43,018 nt of DNA from contig CANCQX010000009.1 in the NCBI GenBank assembly GCA_947380375.1, positions 1 to 43,018 of the forward strand. The letters are read 5' to 3'. Each line of letters opens with the position of its first letter. Position 1 is the stretch's first letter. The notes under the pieces were generated by a model. That model made no database searches and had not been told where the DNA came from. It saw nothing but the letters and a program-made list of their open reading frames with translations. The stretch comes from Flavobacteriales bacterium (GTDB taxonomy: Bacteria; Bacteroidota; Bacteroidia; Flavobacteriales_D; Crocinitomicaceae). The position numbers and the translations under genes were made by a program. Positions 9,382-17,454 of the stretch are shown here, piece by piece.

Positions 9382-9407
9382 CTATCTTAAAATTTGAAAC
9401 TAAAATA

Positions 9408-9415
9408 CAAAACTA
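9408..9415 (-). promoter_or_regulatory. Candidate -7 element for lptD
   Basis: On the minus strand this reads TAGTTTTG, matching TAnnTTTG, 44 bases upstream of the lptD TTG start. It lies in the 68-base divergent region shared with the amidase gene. No clear -33 box was seen. Confidence 0.35.
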
Positions 9416-9431
9416 TAAAATTACCTTGTTA

Positions 9432-10703
9432 ATGAAGGATAAAAGTTTGAAATATCACATAAATAGTACCACATTATTAATTCTAATGATGTTTTTAAGT
9501 GGTTTATTATTTTCTCAAGTGGATGAATTATCTCGCCCATCTATTAAGACAGTTGTTATTGATGCTGGTCATGGTGGAAAAGATCCTGGTTGTCACGGTC
9601 AATCAGCCCATGAGAAAAATGTGTGTTTATCGATGGCTTTAAAGTTAGGAGGTATGATTAAAAAAAAATATCCTCAAATAAAAGTTATTTATACACGTGA
9701 TAAAGATGTTTTTGTAGAATTAGATGAAAGAGCTAAAATTGCTAACAGAAATAAAGCAGATTTATTTATTTGTATACATGCAAATTCTGCAGGAGAAGCT
9801 GTTTTTGGAGTTGAAACGTATGTATTAGGATTACATAAAACAGAAGCACAACAATTAATAGCAGAAAGAGAGAATTCAACAATTTATTTAGAGGAAGATA
9901 AAGGTGCAAAATATAAAGATTTTGATTTATCTCCTGATGCTATTATTGCAAGACAAATTCAATTATCAGTTTTTTTGGATCAATCTATAAGTTTTGCTGA
10001 TAAGGTTCAATCAGAATTTAAAAAAATAGGAAGATCTGATAGAGGTGTAAAACAAGCTGGATTTTTAGTTTTATATAAAACAACTATGCCAAGTATTTTA
10101 ATTGAAACAGGTTTTTTGACTAATCCAACGGAAGAAAAATATTTAAATGATTCGATTAATCAGCATAAAATGTCAACTGGAATGTTTACAGCATTTGAAT
10201 CATATAGAAATGAATTAGAAGGAATTGTTTCAAAATCGAACCCAACTGTTATAACTGAAACTGAAGTAAAAGAATCAAAAAATCCATTTGTAGATGAGGA
10301 GAAACAAGAATTGAAAGAAGAGGTAAAACAAGAACCTAAAAAAGAAATAGTAAAAGTGGAGGTGAAATCTGAACCTAAAAAAGTACTAAAGCCGGAAGTT
10401 AAAATTGAAAAAAGTATTGAAAATATTGATGAAAAAGATAAAGTTATCTTTAGAGTTCAAATCGAAACTTCAGATAAAAAAATTGAACAATCTAATGCTA
10501 AATTTAAAGGTTTTGAAGTGTTTGAATATCAACAAGATAAATTGTTTAAATATACAGTTGGGAAATATTTAAATGATTTTAAAGGAGCGAATATTTTAAA
10601 GAATAATGTTCGATCAAAAGGATTTTCAAATGCATTTATTGTTGCATTTTTTAATGGTGAGCGTATTAATTTAGAAAAAGCTATTAAATTAGCAGAAAAA
10701 TAG
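9432..10703 (+). CDS. N-acetylmuramoyl-L-alanine amidase (Amidase_3) with C-terminal SPOR-like domain
   Basis: Starting at ATG 9432, 423 residues; an in-frame TTG two codons earlier is a weaker start. A signal or anchor segment (about 13-29) precedes the Amidase_3 domain. Zinc ligands are His47 in DAGHGGKDPG, Glu61 in HEKN and His116 in CIHANS; the catalytic Glu225 is in ILIETGFLTN. Residues of about 265-335 form a Lys/Glu-rich linker, and the last 85 residues (FRVQIET..., YTVGKYLNDF, NAFIVAFFNG) look like a SPOR domain, which binds denuded glycan at the septum. It should cut the stem peptide from MurNAc in the periplasm during cell separation. It is the first gene of a five-gene plus-strand operon. 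Confidence 0.92.
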   Translation: MKDKSLKYHINSTTLLILMMFLSGLLFSQVDELSRPSIKTVVIDAGHGGKDPGCHGQSAHEKNVCLSMALKLGGMIKKKYPQIKVIYTRDKDVFVELDERAKIANRNKADLFICIHANSAGEAVFGVETYVLGLHKTEAQQLIAERENSTIYLEEDKGAKYKDFDLSPDAIIARQIQLSVFLDQSISFADKVQSEFKKIGRSDRGVKQAGFLVLYKTTMPSILIETGFLTNPTEEKYLNDSINQHKMSTGMFTAFESYRNELEGIVSKSNPTVITETEVKESKNPFVDEEKQELKEEVKQEPKKEIVKVEVKSEPKKVLKPEVKIEKSIENIDEKDKVIFRVQIETSDKKIEQSNAKFKGFEVFEYQQDKLFKYTVGKYLNDFKGANILKNNVRSKGFSNAFIVAFFNGERINLEKAIKLAEK

Positions 10704-10707
10704 AATT

Positions 10708-11751
10708 TTGAAAATATCTAAAGAAATAAAGACAGGGGTTATAGCTCTTGCTGCAATTGGATTATTGATTGCAGGAGTTAATTTTTTGAAAGGAAATAGT
10801 TTTTTTGGAGGAGATGATTATTATTATGCTTATTTCCCAAATTCTGGGGGAATTGCTCCTGCTAGTTCTGTTATTTTGAATGGTGTTGGAATCGGTAAAA
10901 TTTTAGAAGTTGAAAATGTGATGAGCAAATCTCCTGATAAAAAAGTTAGAATTAAATTTTCAATTCAAAACGAAAAAATTAAAATTTCAAAAGGTTCATC
11001 TATTGAAATTGGTCCTCTTGATTTATTTAGTAAAGGTTTAATTTTAACATTAAATCCAGATATTTCCAAAGGGTTCTATAAGCGTAAAGATTCAATGATG
11101 GGTTCTGTTGCTGTTGATATGTTTACTCAAGTTAAAGCTTACGCAGATCCTGTAACAGCTCGTTTACAAGGTATGATGGAGAAAGTTGATAAATTAGTTG
11201 CTTCTTTTTCAGCGTTTTGGGATACAACTGCAACTACTGAGTTGCAAGGTAGTATGTCTGAATTAAAGATTGCAATCAATCGTTTTAGTAATGTAGCAAG
11301 TCAAGTAGATGAATTGATTACGGAAGAAAAACAAAAATTCGGTAATATAATGTCTAATGTTGAAAGTATTTCCACAAACTTGAAAAGAAGTAACGACGAA
11401 ATTGGACATATTCTTGGAAATGCTAAAAAATTGACGGACGATTTAGTAACTTCAGATTTTAAAAACGTTATCGGTGATGCCCATCACGTTATCAAAAAAC
11501 TAAATTCTGTAATGGATGTTGTTGAAAAAGGGGAGGGCACATTAGGTAAATTGGTAAAAGACGATGTTTTGTTTAATGAATTAGTAAAATCGAATAAGGA
11601 TCTTCAAAATTTAGTAATTGATTTACAAATTCATCCTGAAAGATATATTCACTTTTCATTAATTGGTAGGAAAAACAAAGGATTGGAATTAAATCCTGGT
11701 GAAGAAAAGAAGTTACATGAACTTTTAGACACGACAATAAATAATAAATAA
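10708..11751 (+). CDS. mlaD: MlaD family (MCE-domain) lipid transport protein
   Basis: 347 residues. KISKEIKTGVIALAAIGLLIAG at the N-terminus is the usual single membrane anchor of Bacteroidota MlaD proteins. The MCE domain follows (about 38-115: YYAYFPNSGGIAPASSVILNG, IGKI, SIEIGPLDLFSKG), then a long helical region to about 330. Such proteins form hexameric rings that carry phospholipid between membranes. The start is TTG at 10708, four bases after the amidase stop; family alignment to the MKISKEIKTG start supports it, and no ATG is near. The permease and ATPase partners (MlaE, MlaF) are not adjacent. Instead the next genes encode Fe-S proteins. Confidence 0.92.
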   Translation: MKISKEIKTGVIALAAIGLLIAGVNFLKGNSFFGGDDYYYAYFPNSGGIAPASSVILNGVGIGKILEVENVMSKSPDKKVRIKFSIQNEKIKISKGSSIEIGPLDLFSKGLILTLNPDISKGFYKRKDSMMGSVAVDMFTQVKAYADPVTARLQGMMEKVDKLVASFSAFWDTTATTELQGSMSELKIAINRFSNVASQVDELITEEKQKFGNIMSNVESISTNLKRSNDEIGHILGNAKKLTDDLVTSDFKNVIGDAHHVIKKLNSVMDVVEKGEGTLGKLVKDDVLFNELVKSNKDLQNLVIDLQIHPERYIHFSLIGRKNKGLELNPGEEKKLHELLDTTINNK

Positions 11752-11752
11752 T

Positions 11753-13090
11753 ATGATCTCTACACTAATTTTCATTCTTTTATCTCTCGTAGGTTTTGGA
11801 TTTTTCGCATGGAATGTTCAAAAAATTAGAGCAAATATTTTACTTGGAAGAGATTTAGATAGAACAGATAATAAGTCTCAACGATGGAAAGTTATGACTT
11901 TGGTAGCTTTAGGTCAGAAAAAAATGTTTGCTAGACCAATTCCTGCAATGTTACACATGGCTTTGTATTCTGCTTTTGTAATTACTCAAATTGAGTTAAT
12001 TGAAATTATTGTGGATGGTGTTTTTGGGTCTCATAGAATTTTTAGACCTTCATTAGGTGGGTTTTATATTTTCATGGTAAGTTTTATTGAAGTACTTTCC
12101 GTATTAGCGTTTATTGCTACAATCGCTTTTCTTTCTAGAAGAAACTTAATAAAACTTCCTCGCTTAAATATGAAGGAATTAGCAGGTTGGCCAAAAAAAG
12201 ATGCTAATCTGATATTGATTATGGAATTAGTATTGGTTACTTTCATTTTTATGATGAATGGAGCTGATGAAGTACTTTATAAAAATGGATGGTCACATGC
12301 TAAAGATTTAGGCGATGGTTCGTTGGGATTAACTTTTAGTAGTTGGTTTGGACCATTTTTTTTTGGGGATTTATCAGAAGGAAGCTTACACATTATTGAA
12401 AGAATAGGTTGGTGGGGTCATATTGTTATGGTATTTTCATTTTTAAATTATTTACCATATTCTAAACACTTACATATTTTATTAGCTTTTCCTAATACGT
12501 GGTACTCTAACTTAAATAAAAAAGGAAAATTCACAAATTTAGAATCTGTTACTAAGGAAGTCCAATTAATGATGGATCCAAATGCTGATCCATATGCGGT
12601 TGAAGATATTGATTCAAATGCTGAACCAGTTCGTTTTGGTGCTAAAGATGTAACGGATTTAACTTGGAAGAATTTATTAGATGCTTATTCGTGCACAGAA
12701 TGTGGTCGTTGCACATCTAATTGTCCAGCTAATATTACGGGTAAATTATTATCTCCTCGAAAAATTATGATGGATACTAGGGATCGTTTAGTAGAAGTTG
12801 GAGAGATTATTCGTAAAAATGGTAAAGATTTTTCAGATGGTAAAAGTTTATTAAATGATTATATTACGGAAGAAGAAATTTGGGCATGCACATCTTGTAA
12901 TGCCTGTGTTGAAGCTTGCCCGGTAAATATTGATCCTCTTTCAATCATTATTGACCTTAGAAGAAGTTTAGTAATGGAAGAATCAAAAATGCCAACTGAA
13001 TTAGCTGGTATGTTGACAAATATTGAAAACAATGGTGCACCATGGCAATTTGCGCAAGCAGATCGTTTGAATTGGGCAAACGAAGAATAA
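11753..13090 (+). CDS. Membrane-bound (Fe-S)-binding electron transfer protein, HdrC/DsrM-like
   Basis: 445 residues. The N-terminal half (1-245) has about five membrane helices with conserved His68, His213, His223, His239 and His241, suggesting NarI/DsrM-like b-type heme binding (inferred). The C-terminal half has two 4Fe-4S motifs: Cys314, Cys317, Cys320, Cys324 (CTECGRCTSNCPAN) and Cys379, Cys382, Cys385, Cys389 (CTSCNACVEACPVN). With the CCG-domain protein encoded next it resembles a heterodisulfide-reductase-like quinone-linked module. The physiological donor and acceptor are unknown. The ATG is 1 base after the mlaD stop, so the genes are co-transcribed, an arrangement I recall as common in Bacteroidota. 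Confidence 0.88.
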   Translation: MISTLIFILLSLVGFGFFAWNVQKIRANILLGRDLDRTDNKSQRWKVMTLVALGQKKMFARPIPAMLHMALYSAFVITQIELIEIIVDGVFGSHRIFRPSLGGFYIFMVSFIEVLSVLAFIATIAFLSRRNLIKLPRLNMKELAGWPKKDANLILIMELVLVTFIFMMNGADEVLYKNGWSHAKDLGDGSLGLTFSSWFGPFFFGDLSEGSLHIIERIGWWGHIVMVFSFLNYLPYSKHLHILLAFPNTWYSNLNKKGKFTNLESVTKEVQLMMDPNADPYAVEDIDSNAEPVRFGAKDVTDLTWKNLLDAYSCTECGRCTSNCPANITGKLLSPRKIMMDTRDRLVEVGEIIRKNGKDFSDGKSLLNDYITEEEIWACTSCNACVEACPVNIDPLSIIIDLRRSLVMEESKMPTELAGMLTNIENNGAPWQFAQADRLNWANEE

Positions 13091-13113
13091 AAAGAAAATT
13101 TGTTAGTTTATAG

Positions 13114-13127
13114 GATGCCTTGGCATC
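13114..13127. repeat. Short perfect inverted repeat between two Fe-S genes
   Basis: GATGCC, TT, GGCATC: two 6-bp arms with a 2-base centre, in the 68-base gap between the membrane Fe-S gene and the CCG gene. A further GGCAT copy follows at 13139-13143. The loop is too small for a hairpin without opening base pairs, so a protein-binding site or chance is more likely than a terminator. Confidence 0.3.
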
Positions 13128-13158
13128 TAATTATTATTAGGCATTAATACAGAATAAT

Positions 13159-13953
13159 ATGAGCAATTTATTAAAAGTACCAACAATGGCAGAGATCATG
13201 GCTTCGGGTGAAACACCTGACATCTTATTTTGGGTTGGTTGTTCTGGAAGTTTTGATGATAGAGCTAAAAAAATTACAAAAGCGATTGTGAAAATTTTAC
13301 ATAATTGCAATGTTAAATTTGCTGTTTTAGGAGCTGAAGAAAGTTGTACTGGAGATCCCGCTAAAAGAGCAGGAAACGAATTTACATTTCAGATGCAAGC
13401 AATGATGAATATCCAAGTTTTAAATGGGTATGAGGTTAAGAAAATTGTTACAGGTTGTCCTCATTGTTTTAATACATTAAAAAATGAATATCCTGAATTA
13501 GGAGGTAAATACGATGTTATTCACCACACTGAACTTATTCAAGATTTGATAAATACCGGAAAGTTAAAGTTGGAAGGTGGTGCTCAATTTAAAGGGAAAA
13601 AAATTACATTTCACGATCCTTGCTATCTAGGTCGTGCTAATGATGTTTACGAAGCTCCTCGTAGTTTAATTGAGAAATTAGATGCAGAATTGGTTGAGAT
13701 GAAACGTTGTAAAACAAACGGTTTATGTTGTGGTGCGGGTGGAGCTCAAATGTTTAAAGAGGCTGAAAAAGGAAATAAAGAAATTAACGTTGAACGTACA
13801 GAAGAAGCTTTAGAAACATCTCCTGATATTATAGCAACGGGTTGTCCTTTTTGTAATACAATGCTTACAGATGGTATTAAATTAGCCGGTAGAGAAAGTG
13901 ATGTTAAGGTTTTAGATATTGCAGAGTTAATTGCTTCTGCTTCAGATTTATAA
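13159..13953 (+). CDS. CCG-domain (Fe-S)-binding protein, HdrB-like
   Basis: 264 residues, soluble. It contains two cysteine-rich (CCG) domains: the first uses Cys28, Cys63 in EESCTGDP, and Cys100/Cys103 in GCPHC; the second uses Cys155 in HDPCYLGR, Cys190-Cys191 in CCGAGG, and Cys229/Cys232 in GCPFC. In heterodisulfide reductase HdrB and in GlpC/LutA relatives such domains hold unusual Fe-S clusters that handle disulfides or quinone-linked electrons. It likely docks on the membrane Fe-S protein encoded just upstream. A bacillithiol-linked substrate is an attractive guess because bshA is in this window, but nothing in the sequence proves it. Confidence 0.9.
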   Translation: MSNLLKVPTMAEIMASGETPDILFWVGCSGSFDDRAKKITKAIVKILHNCNVKFAVLGAEESCTGDPAKRAGNEFTFQMQAMMNIQVLNGYEVKKIVTGCPHCFNTLKNEYPELGGKYDVIHHTELIQDLINTGKLKLEGGAQFKGKKITFHDPCYLGRANDVYEAPRSLIEKLDAELVEMKRCKTNGLCCGAGGAQMFKEAEKGNKEINVERTEEALETSPDIIATGCPFCNTMLTDGIKLAGRESDVKVLDIAELIASASDL

Positions 13954-13956
13954 GGT

Positions 13957-14415
13957 ATGTATTTTACTCAATTATCAAATGATTCAAGGGTTTGGGTATA
14001 CCAATCCAACAGGACCTTTTCTGAAAATGAAAAAAGCCTTTTGAATGAAAGTTTTAAAGAATTTGTTTCTTCTTGGGCAGCACATGGCTCAAAGTTAGTT
14101 GCTGATGCAATTGTAATCGGAGATTATTTTGTAGTATTAGCAGTAGATGAAAAAATAGCAATGGCCTCTGGATGTTCTATTGATAGTTCTGTGAAATTTA
14201 TTAAATCAATTGGTCACCAATTAAATATTGATTTCTTTAATCGTTTAAAATTAGTTGTGAAAAAAGAATCAGAAACAAAAATGATCTCTTTTTCAGATTT
14301 AAATCAATACAATGATTGGAATATTTATAATACATTAGTCAATACTGTTAAACAATTAAATACATTATTTTTAATTCCAGTACAAGAAAGTGAGTTGAAT
14401 AAAATTTCTGTCTAA
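13957..14415 (+). CDS. Conserved Bacteroidota protein often labelled 'ABC transporter ATPase', function unknown
   Basis: 152 residues. It begins YFTQLSNDSRVWVYQSNR and contains VLAVDE and SGCSIDSSVKFI, as in a small conserved family in Bacteroidota genomes. That family is commonly annotated 'ABC transporter ATPase', but this protein has no Walker A, Walker B or LSGGQ signature, so the name is misleading. It is soluble, without signal peptide or membrane helix. It starts 3 bases after the CCG gene and ends the amidase-mlaD-Fe-S operon. No function can be assigned; conserved linkage suggests a role with the Fe-S pair. Confidence 0.85.
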   Translation: MYFTQLSNDSRVWVYQSNRTFSENEKSLLNESFKEFVSSWAAHGSKLVADAIVIGDYFVVLAVDEKIAMASGCSIDSSVKFIKSIGHQLNIDFFNRLKLVVKKESETKMISFSDLNQYNDWNIYNTLVNTVKQLNTLFLIPVQESELNKISV

Positions 14416-14461
14416 TTTTTAATTAAAATATAATTTAATAGTATTTTTTTATTTCCGATCT

Positions 14462-14478
14462 GATTTTAAAGTAAAATC
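14462..14478. terminator. Weak hairpin between convergent genes
   Basis: GATTTTA, AAG, TAAAATC: 7-bp arms and a 3-base loop in the 84-base convergent gap. There is no G+C in the stem beyond one pair and no adjacent U tract, so terminator function is only possible. Confidence 0.3.
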
Positions 14479-14499
14479 AATAGTATAACTGTATTGAAG

Positions 14500-15000
14500 T
14501 CAATCTCTTCTAAAAGAATGAATATCATTATGATTTTCTTCTATTTTATCTTTTACTTTTTTAATTTCTTGGGTTAAAATAAAAATGTCAGGTGTTGCAT
14601 TTTTTTTAAGCCAAATCCAACTTTTATTATCGTGTTCTACTGCCATTGCAATATGGAATAGCAAGTCAAATTTGTACTTTAAAAGCCATTTTTGGGCTTT
14701 TTCATCTCCTTCAGATGCGTTTATCATTGCCATTATATGCGCAAATCCATTTTGCATTAACCAAGTTCGTGCTTCGTCTTTTAATCGAATAGCTGCGGCT
14801 GCAATAACTAATTCGGGGTATCCGTTTTCATTTAACCAAGCAGAAATATCTTTGTTTCCACTTATCGACTGTGACCAAGCCAAAAGGATTTTTGGATGGT
14901 AATCAATTCGTTTTAACTCAACTTTCTGAACTAACTTCGAGTTTGAGGGTTCAATTTTTGAAATCTGTGACTTTTTCTTGAATTTATCGAATAAACTCAT
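14500..15000 (-). CDS. Small repeat protein with four 25-residue units, function unknown
   Basis: 166 residues, soluble, not recognised. After a basic N-terminus (1-30), Trp55, Trp80, Trp105 and Trp130 are each followed by Leu, spaced exactly 25 residues. The repeat reads roughly W-L-x-x-N-G-(Y/F)-x-x-(L/I), an Ala/hydrophobic stretch, then a D/E/K-rich turn before the next W-L. This suggests an alpha-alpha solenoid, perhaps for protein binding. The C-terminal 25 residues are charged. The ATG overlaps the end of the upstream SpmA/SpmB-like gene by 4 bases (ATGA), so it is translationally coupled to it. I cannot name a family; similar WLxxNG repeats may occur in other Bacteroidota hypothetical proteins. 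Confidence 0.82.
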   Translation of the reverse strand: MSLFDKFKKKSQISKIEPSNSKLVQKVELKRIDYHPKILLAWSQSISGNKDISAWLNENGYPELVIAAAAIRLKDEARTWLMQNGFAHIMAMINASEGDEKAQKWLLKYKFDLLFHIAMAVEHDNKSWIWLKKNATPDIFILTQEIKKVKDKIEENHNDIHSFRRD

Positions 15001-16235
15001 TTTATTTCGTAAAAAAGGTAAGCGACTAAAATTGCTGTTACGGCACCTACAATGTCAGCGATAATTCCTCCCATTGCTGCATATCGAGTGTTTTTTACTT
15101 TCACAGAACCAAAATAAACGGCTAATACATAGAATGTTGTTTCAGTACTACCTTGAAAAGTAGCGGAAAGTTTACCAATAAATGAATCTACTCCGTGAGT
15201 CGTAAACGATTCAACCATTAAGGCTCTTGCACCACTTCCCGAAAATGGTTTCATAAAAGCAACAGGTAAGGCTTCAACGAATTCTGTATGAACTATTCCG
15301 ATGTATTCTAATGTGAATTTAATTGCTTTTACAACTTCATTCAATGCACCACATTCTCTAAAAACAGCAATTGCAGCAAGCATTGCAACTAAATAGGGTA
15401 CAATATTTATAGCCGTTTCAAAACCACCTTTAGCGCCTTCAATGAATGTGTCATATACATTTACTTTTGCTCGAATTGCTAATAATAAAAATACAGTTAT
15501 TATTAAAAATAAAGTAAGATTACTTGCGACTGATGAAATTGGTTGAACCATTTCTGGATGATAACTTAAGTAGGATACAAGTGAAATTATTAAAATTGTC
15601 AAAGTCCCAACATACAAAAGGATTGTTTTATTGAAAAGATTTATTTTTTGTTTAATTCCAACATATATTAGTGCAGCCAACGTAGCAAAAAAGGTAGCTA
15701 TTAGAATTGGTAAAAATACTTCAGCAGGTGTTGCTGAACCATTAGTTGCTCTCATAGCTAAAATACTTACTGGAATTATTGTCAGTCCTGAAGCGTTCAA
15801 AACCAAGAACATAATCTGAGCATTTGTCGCCTTTTCAGGTTCAGGATTTAGAGTTTGCAGTTCTTTCATTGCTTTTAATCCCATTGGCGTTGCTGCATTG
15901 TCAAGTCCTAACATATTTGCTGAAATATTCATCATCATTGAGCCAATTGCAGGGTGTTCTTTTGGAACTTCAGGGAATATTTTAGAAAATAGTGGTGAAA
16001 CCAATTTTGTCATTTTTCTAATTGCACCCCCAGCTTCACCGACTTTCATAAATCCCATCCATAAACAAAGAGCGCCAGTAAGAAATAATGAAATTTCAAA
16101 ACCATTCTTAGCGGCATCAAATAAGGCACTCATCATTTTTTCAAAAATTTTCAAGTCTTGCCAAAATATTAATTTTCCTAGCCCCATTGACATGGCGATA
16201 AGAAACATTCCAATAAAAATCCTATTTAATAACAT
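14997..16235 (-). CDS. Nucleoside-recognition (Gate) domain membrane protein, SpmA-SpmB fusion
   Basis: 412 residues and about nine membrane helices. The N-terminal half (1-210) matches SpmA: GALCLWMGFMKVGEAGG, then NISANMLGLDNAATPMGLKAM. The C-terminal half matches SpmB: GGFETAINIVPYLVAMLAAI, MKPFSGSGARALMVE, and a GSTETTFYVLAVYFG stretch. In spore formers SpmA and SpmB are separate proteins linked to spore-core dehydration; in Gram-negative bacteria the fused form is widespread and its substrate is unknown. It is the first gene of a two-gene operon with the repeat protein. The ATG at 16235 is followed directly by a hydrophobic helix. Confidence 0.9.
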   Translation of the reverse strand: MLLNRIFIGMFLIAMSMGLGKLIFWQDLKIFEKMMSALFDAAKNGFEISLFLTGALCLWMGFMKVGEAGGAIRKMTKLVSPLFSKIFPEVPKEHPAIGSMMMNISANMLGLDNAATPMGLKAMKELQTLNPEPEKATNAQIMFLVLNASGLTIIPVSILAMRATNGSATPAEVFLPILIATFFATLAALIYVGIKQKINLFNKTILLYVGTLTILIISLVSYLSYHPEMVQPISSVASNLTLFLIITVFLLLAIRAKVNVYDTFIEGAKGGFETAINIVPYLVAMLAAIAVFRECGALNEVVKAIKFTLEYIGIVHTEFVEALPVAFMKPFSGSGARALMVESFTTHGVDSFIGKLSATFQGSTETTFYVLAVYFGSVKVKNTRYAAMGGIIADIVGAVTAILVAYLFYEIK

Positions 16236-16504
16236 GTTGTGAAATTCGGAATTATTGTAGTTCGAAATTTAGGAGTTGAAACAAGATTTCCACAGAGTTA
16301 TAAACTCATATATTAATTTAAAATGAATAAATTTCTCGATTAATTGAATTAAACTTTTATTTTAATTGGATATAATTAAGTTTTTATTATTCAGTTAATT
16401 GCATTTTTATTTTTTTTATTCTTTTCTTTGATTAATAATAAATATTCTTGATTCAAATTAAATTTTTAAAAGATGGATTAATTTATGATAGACGAATTTA
16501 TATT

Positions 16505-16512
16505 TACATTTG
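16505..16512 (+). promoter_or_regulatory. Candidate -7 element for the type-23 family gene
   Basis: TACATTTG matches TAnnTTTG, 18 bases upstream of the GTG start at 16531. No convincing -33 TTTG was found. Confidence 0.4.
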
Positions 16513-16530
16513 ATTTAATTGATTTGAAAA

Positions 16531-17439
16531 GTGAGATATATATTTATTTTTAAAATATTTTTTTTATCATATATTGGTTTTTCACAAACCATTTCAAATG
16601 ATGGTTTTGGTTTATCTTCAGGTGTGTTATTAAATTTTGGATCACACGTTAATTCTGTTGGGTTGTCTTTAAGGACTTATTATTCTGATTATTGTTATCA
16701 GGTAAATATTGGTTCTACTTTAACTTGGAATTTTACGAGTTACGGTAATAGAAAAAAATACTGGGAATCAAGAAGTTATTTAGGAGGACTTCTATTAGGT
16801 GGTGTTAAAAATAATACCATTGATTTTCAATTAGATGGATTGAATCATCAAACAAAATTTAAGAATGCAATAGGTTATAATTATATTTGGTACTTTGATA
16901 ATTGTGGTACAAGTCAACTTTCTGGTGCTTGGTCGTTGCATTTGAATAAATTTGGTGTTTATTTTGAAAATGATGTTTTTGGAGGTCAAGCCAAAGATAG
17001 ATTTCGAACTGGTAACATCCTGATTTCGTATCGATATAAAGAATTTAAGTTTGGCACTGGAGTGTATTTGTGGACAGGTGAAACAGATGGTTCTGTTTGG
17101 GATAAAACACTTTCAAAAGATTGTCCTAATGGTTTCAAATGCTTAGATAAATTACCTTTCGGTAAAACTAGTCATGGGATTTGGTATAGTTCAAGTATTT
17201 TAAATTTACAATATGGTCAAAGTGCACATTTTAAAATAGGTATGGATAGTGAGGGAATTAGAAATGCTGTCCAAAATCGATTTGTACACGATTTAATTTT
17301 ATTACCTAAAAGCATTGAAAGAAAAACGCCACATTACCCAAGATTAGATGAACAAGGATTACCTACTTTTGACAAAAATAATTGTAAGAAAAATAAATTA
17401 TTTTTACAAACAGGTTTAAATGAAAATTGGAGTAATTGA
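16531..17439 (+). CDS. Secreted protein resembling the polymorphic toxin type 23 family
   Basis: 302 residues starting at GTG 16531; an in-frame TGA at 16525-16527 excludes a longer form. Residues 1-18 form a signal peptide (cut before QT). The middle has many short alternating strands. Residues 147-168 (NDVFGGQAKDRFRTGNILISY) and 237-254 (GMDSEGIRNAVQNRFVHD) match the conserved D-R-F-R-T-G and SE-x-IR-x(3)-QN-x-F-x-HD blocks I associate with Ntox23, a predicted toxin domain frequently annotated in Bacteroidota. There is no RHS, PAAR or secretion-sorting domain and no obvious immunity gene; the next gene points the other way. An outer-membrane or periplasmic beta-barrel-like role is an alternative. 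Family assignment is from memory of motifs. Confidence 0.7.
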   Translation: MRYIFIFKIFFLSYIGFSQTISNDGFGLSSGVLLNFGSHVNSVGLSLRTYYSDYCYQVNIGSTLTWNFTSYGNRKKYWESRSYLGGLLLGGVKNNTIDFQLDGLNHQTKFKNAIGYNYIWYFDNCGTSQLSGAWSLHLNKFGVYFENDVFGGQAKDRFRTGNILISYRYKEFKFGTGVYLWTGETDGSVWDKTLSKDCPNGFKCLDKLPFGKTSHGIWYSSSILNLQYGQSAHFKIGMDSEGIRNAVQNRFVHDLILLPKSIERKTPHYPRLDEQGLPTFDKNNCKKNKLFLQTGLNENWSN

Positions 17440-17454
17440 TTTAAAAATAGATAG

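Noticed and set aside
15898-16242. Plus-strand open frame opposite the SpmA-SpmB-like gene
   Set aside because: Antisense to a conserved membrane protein, with no motif of its own.
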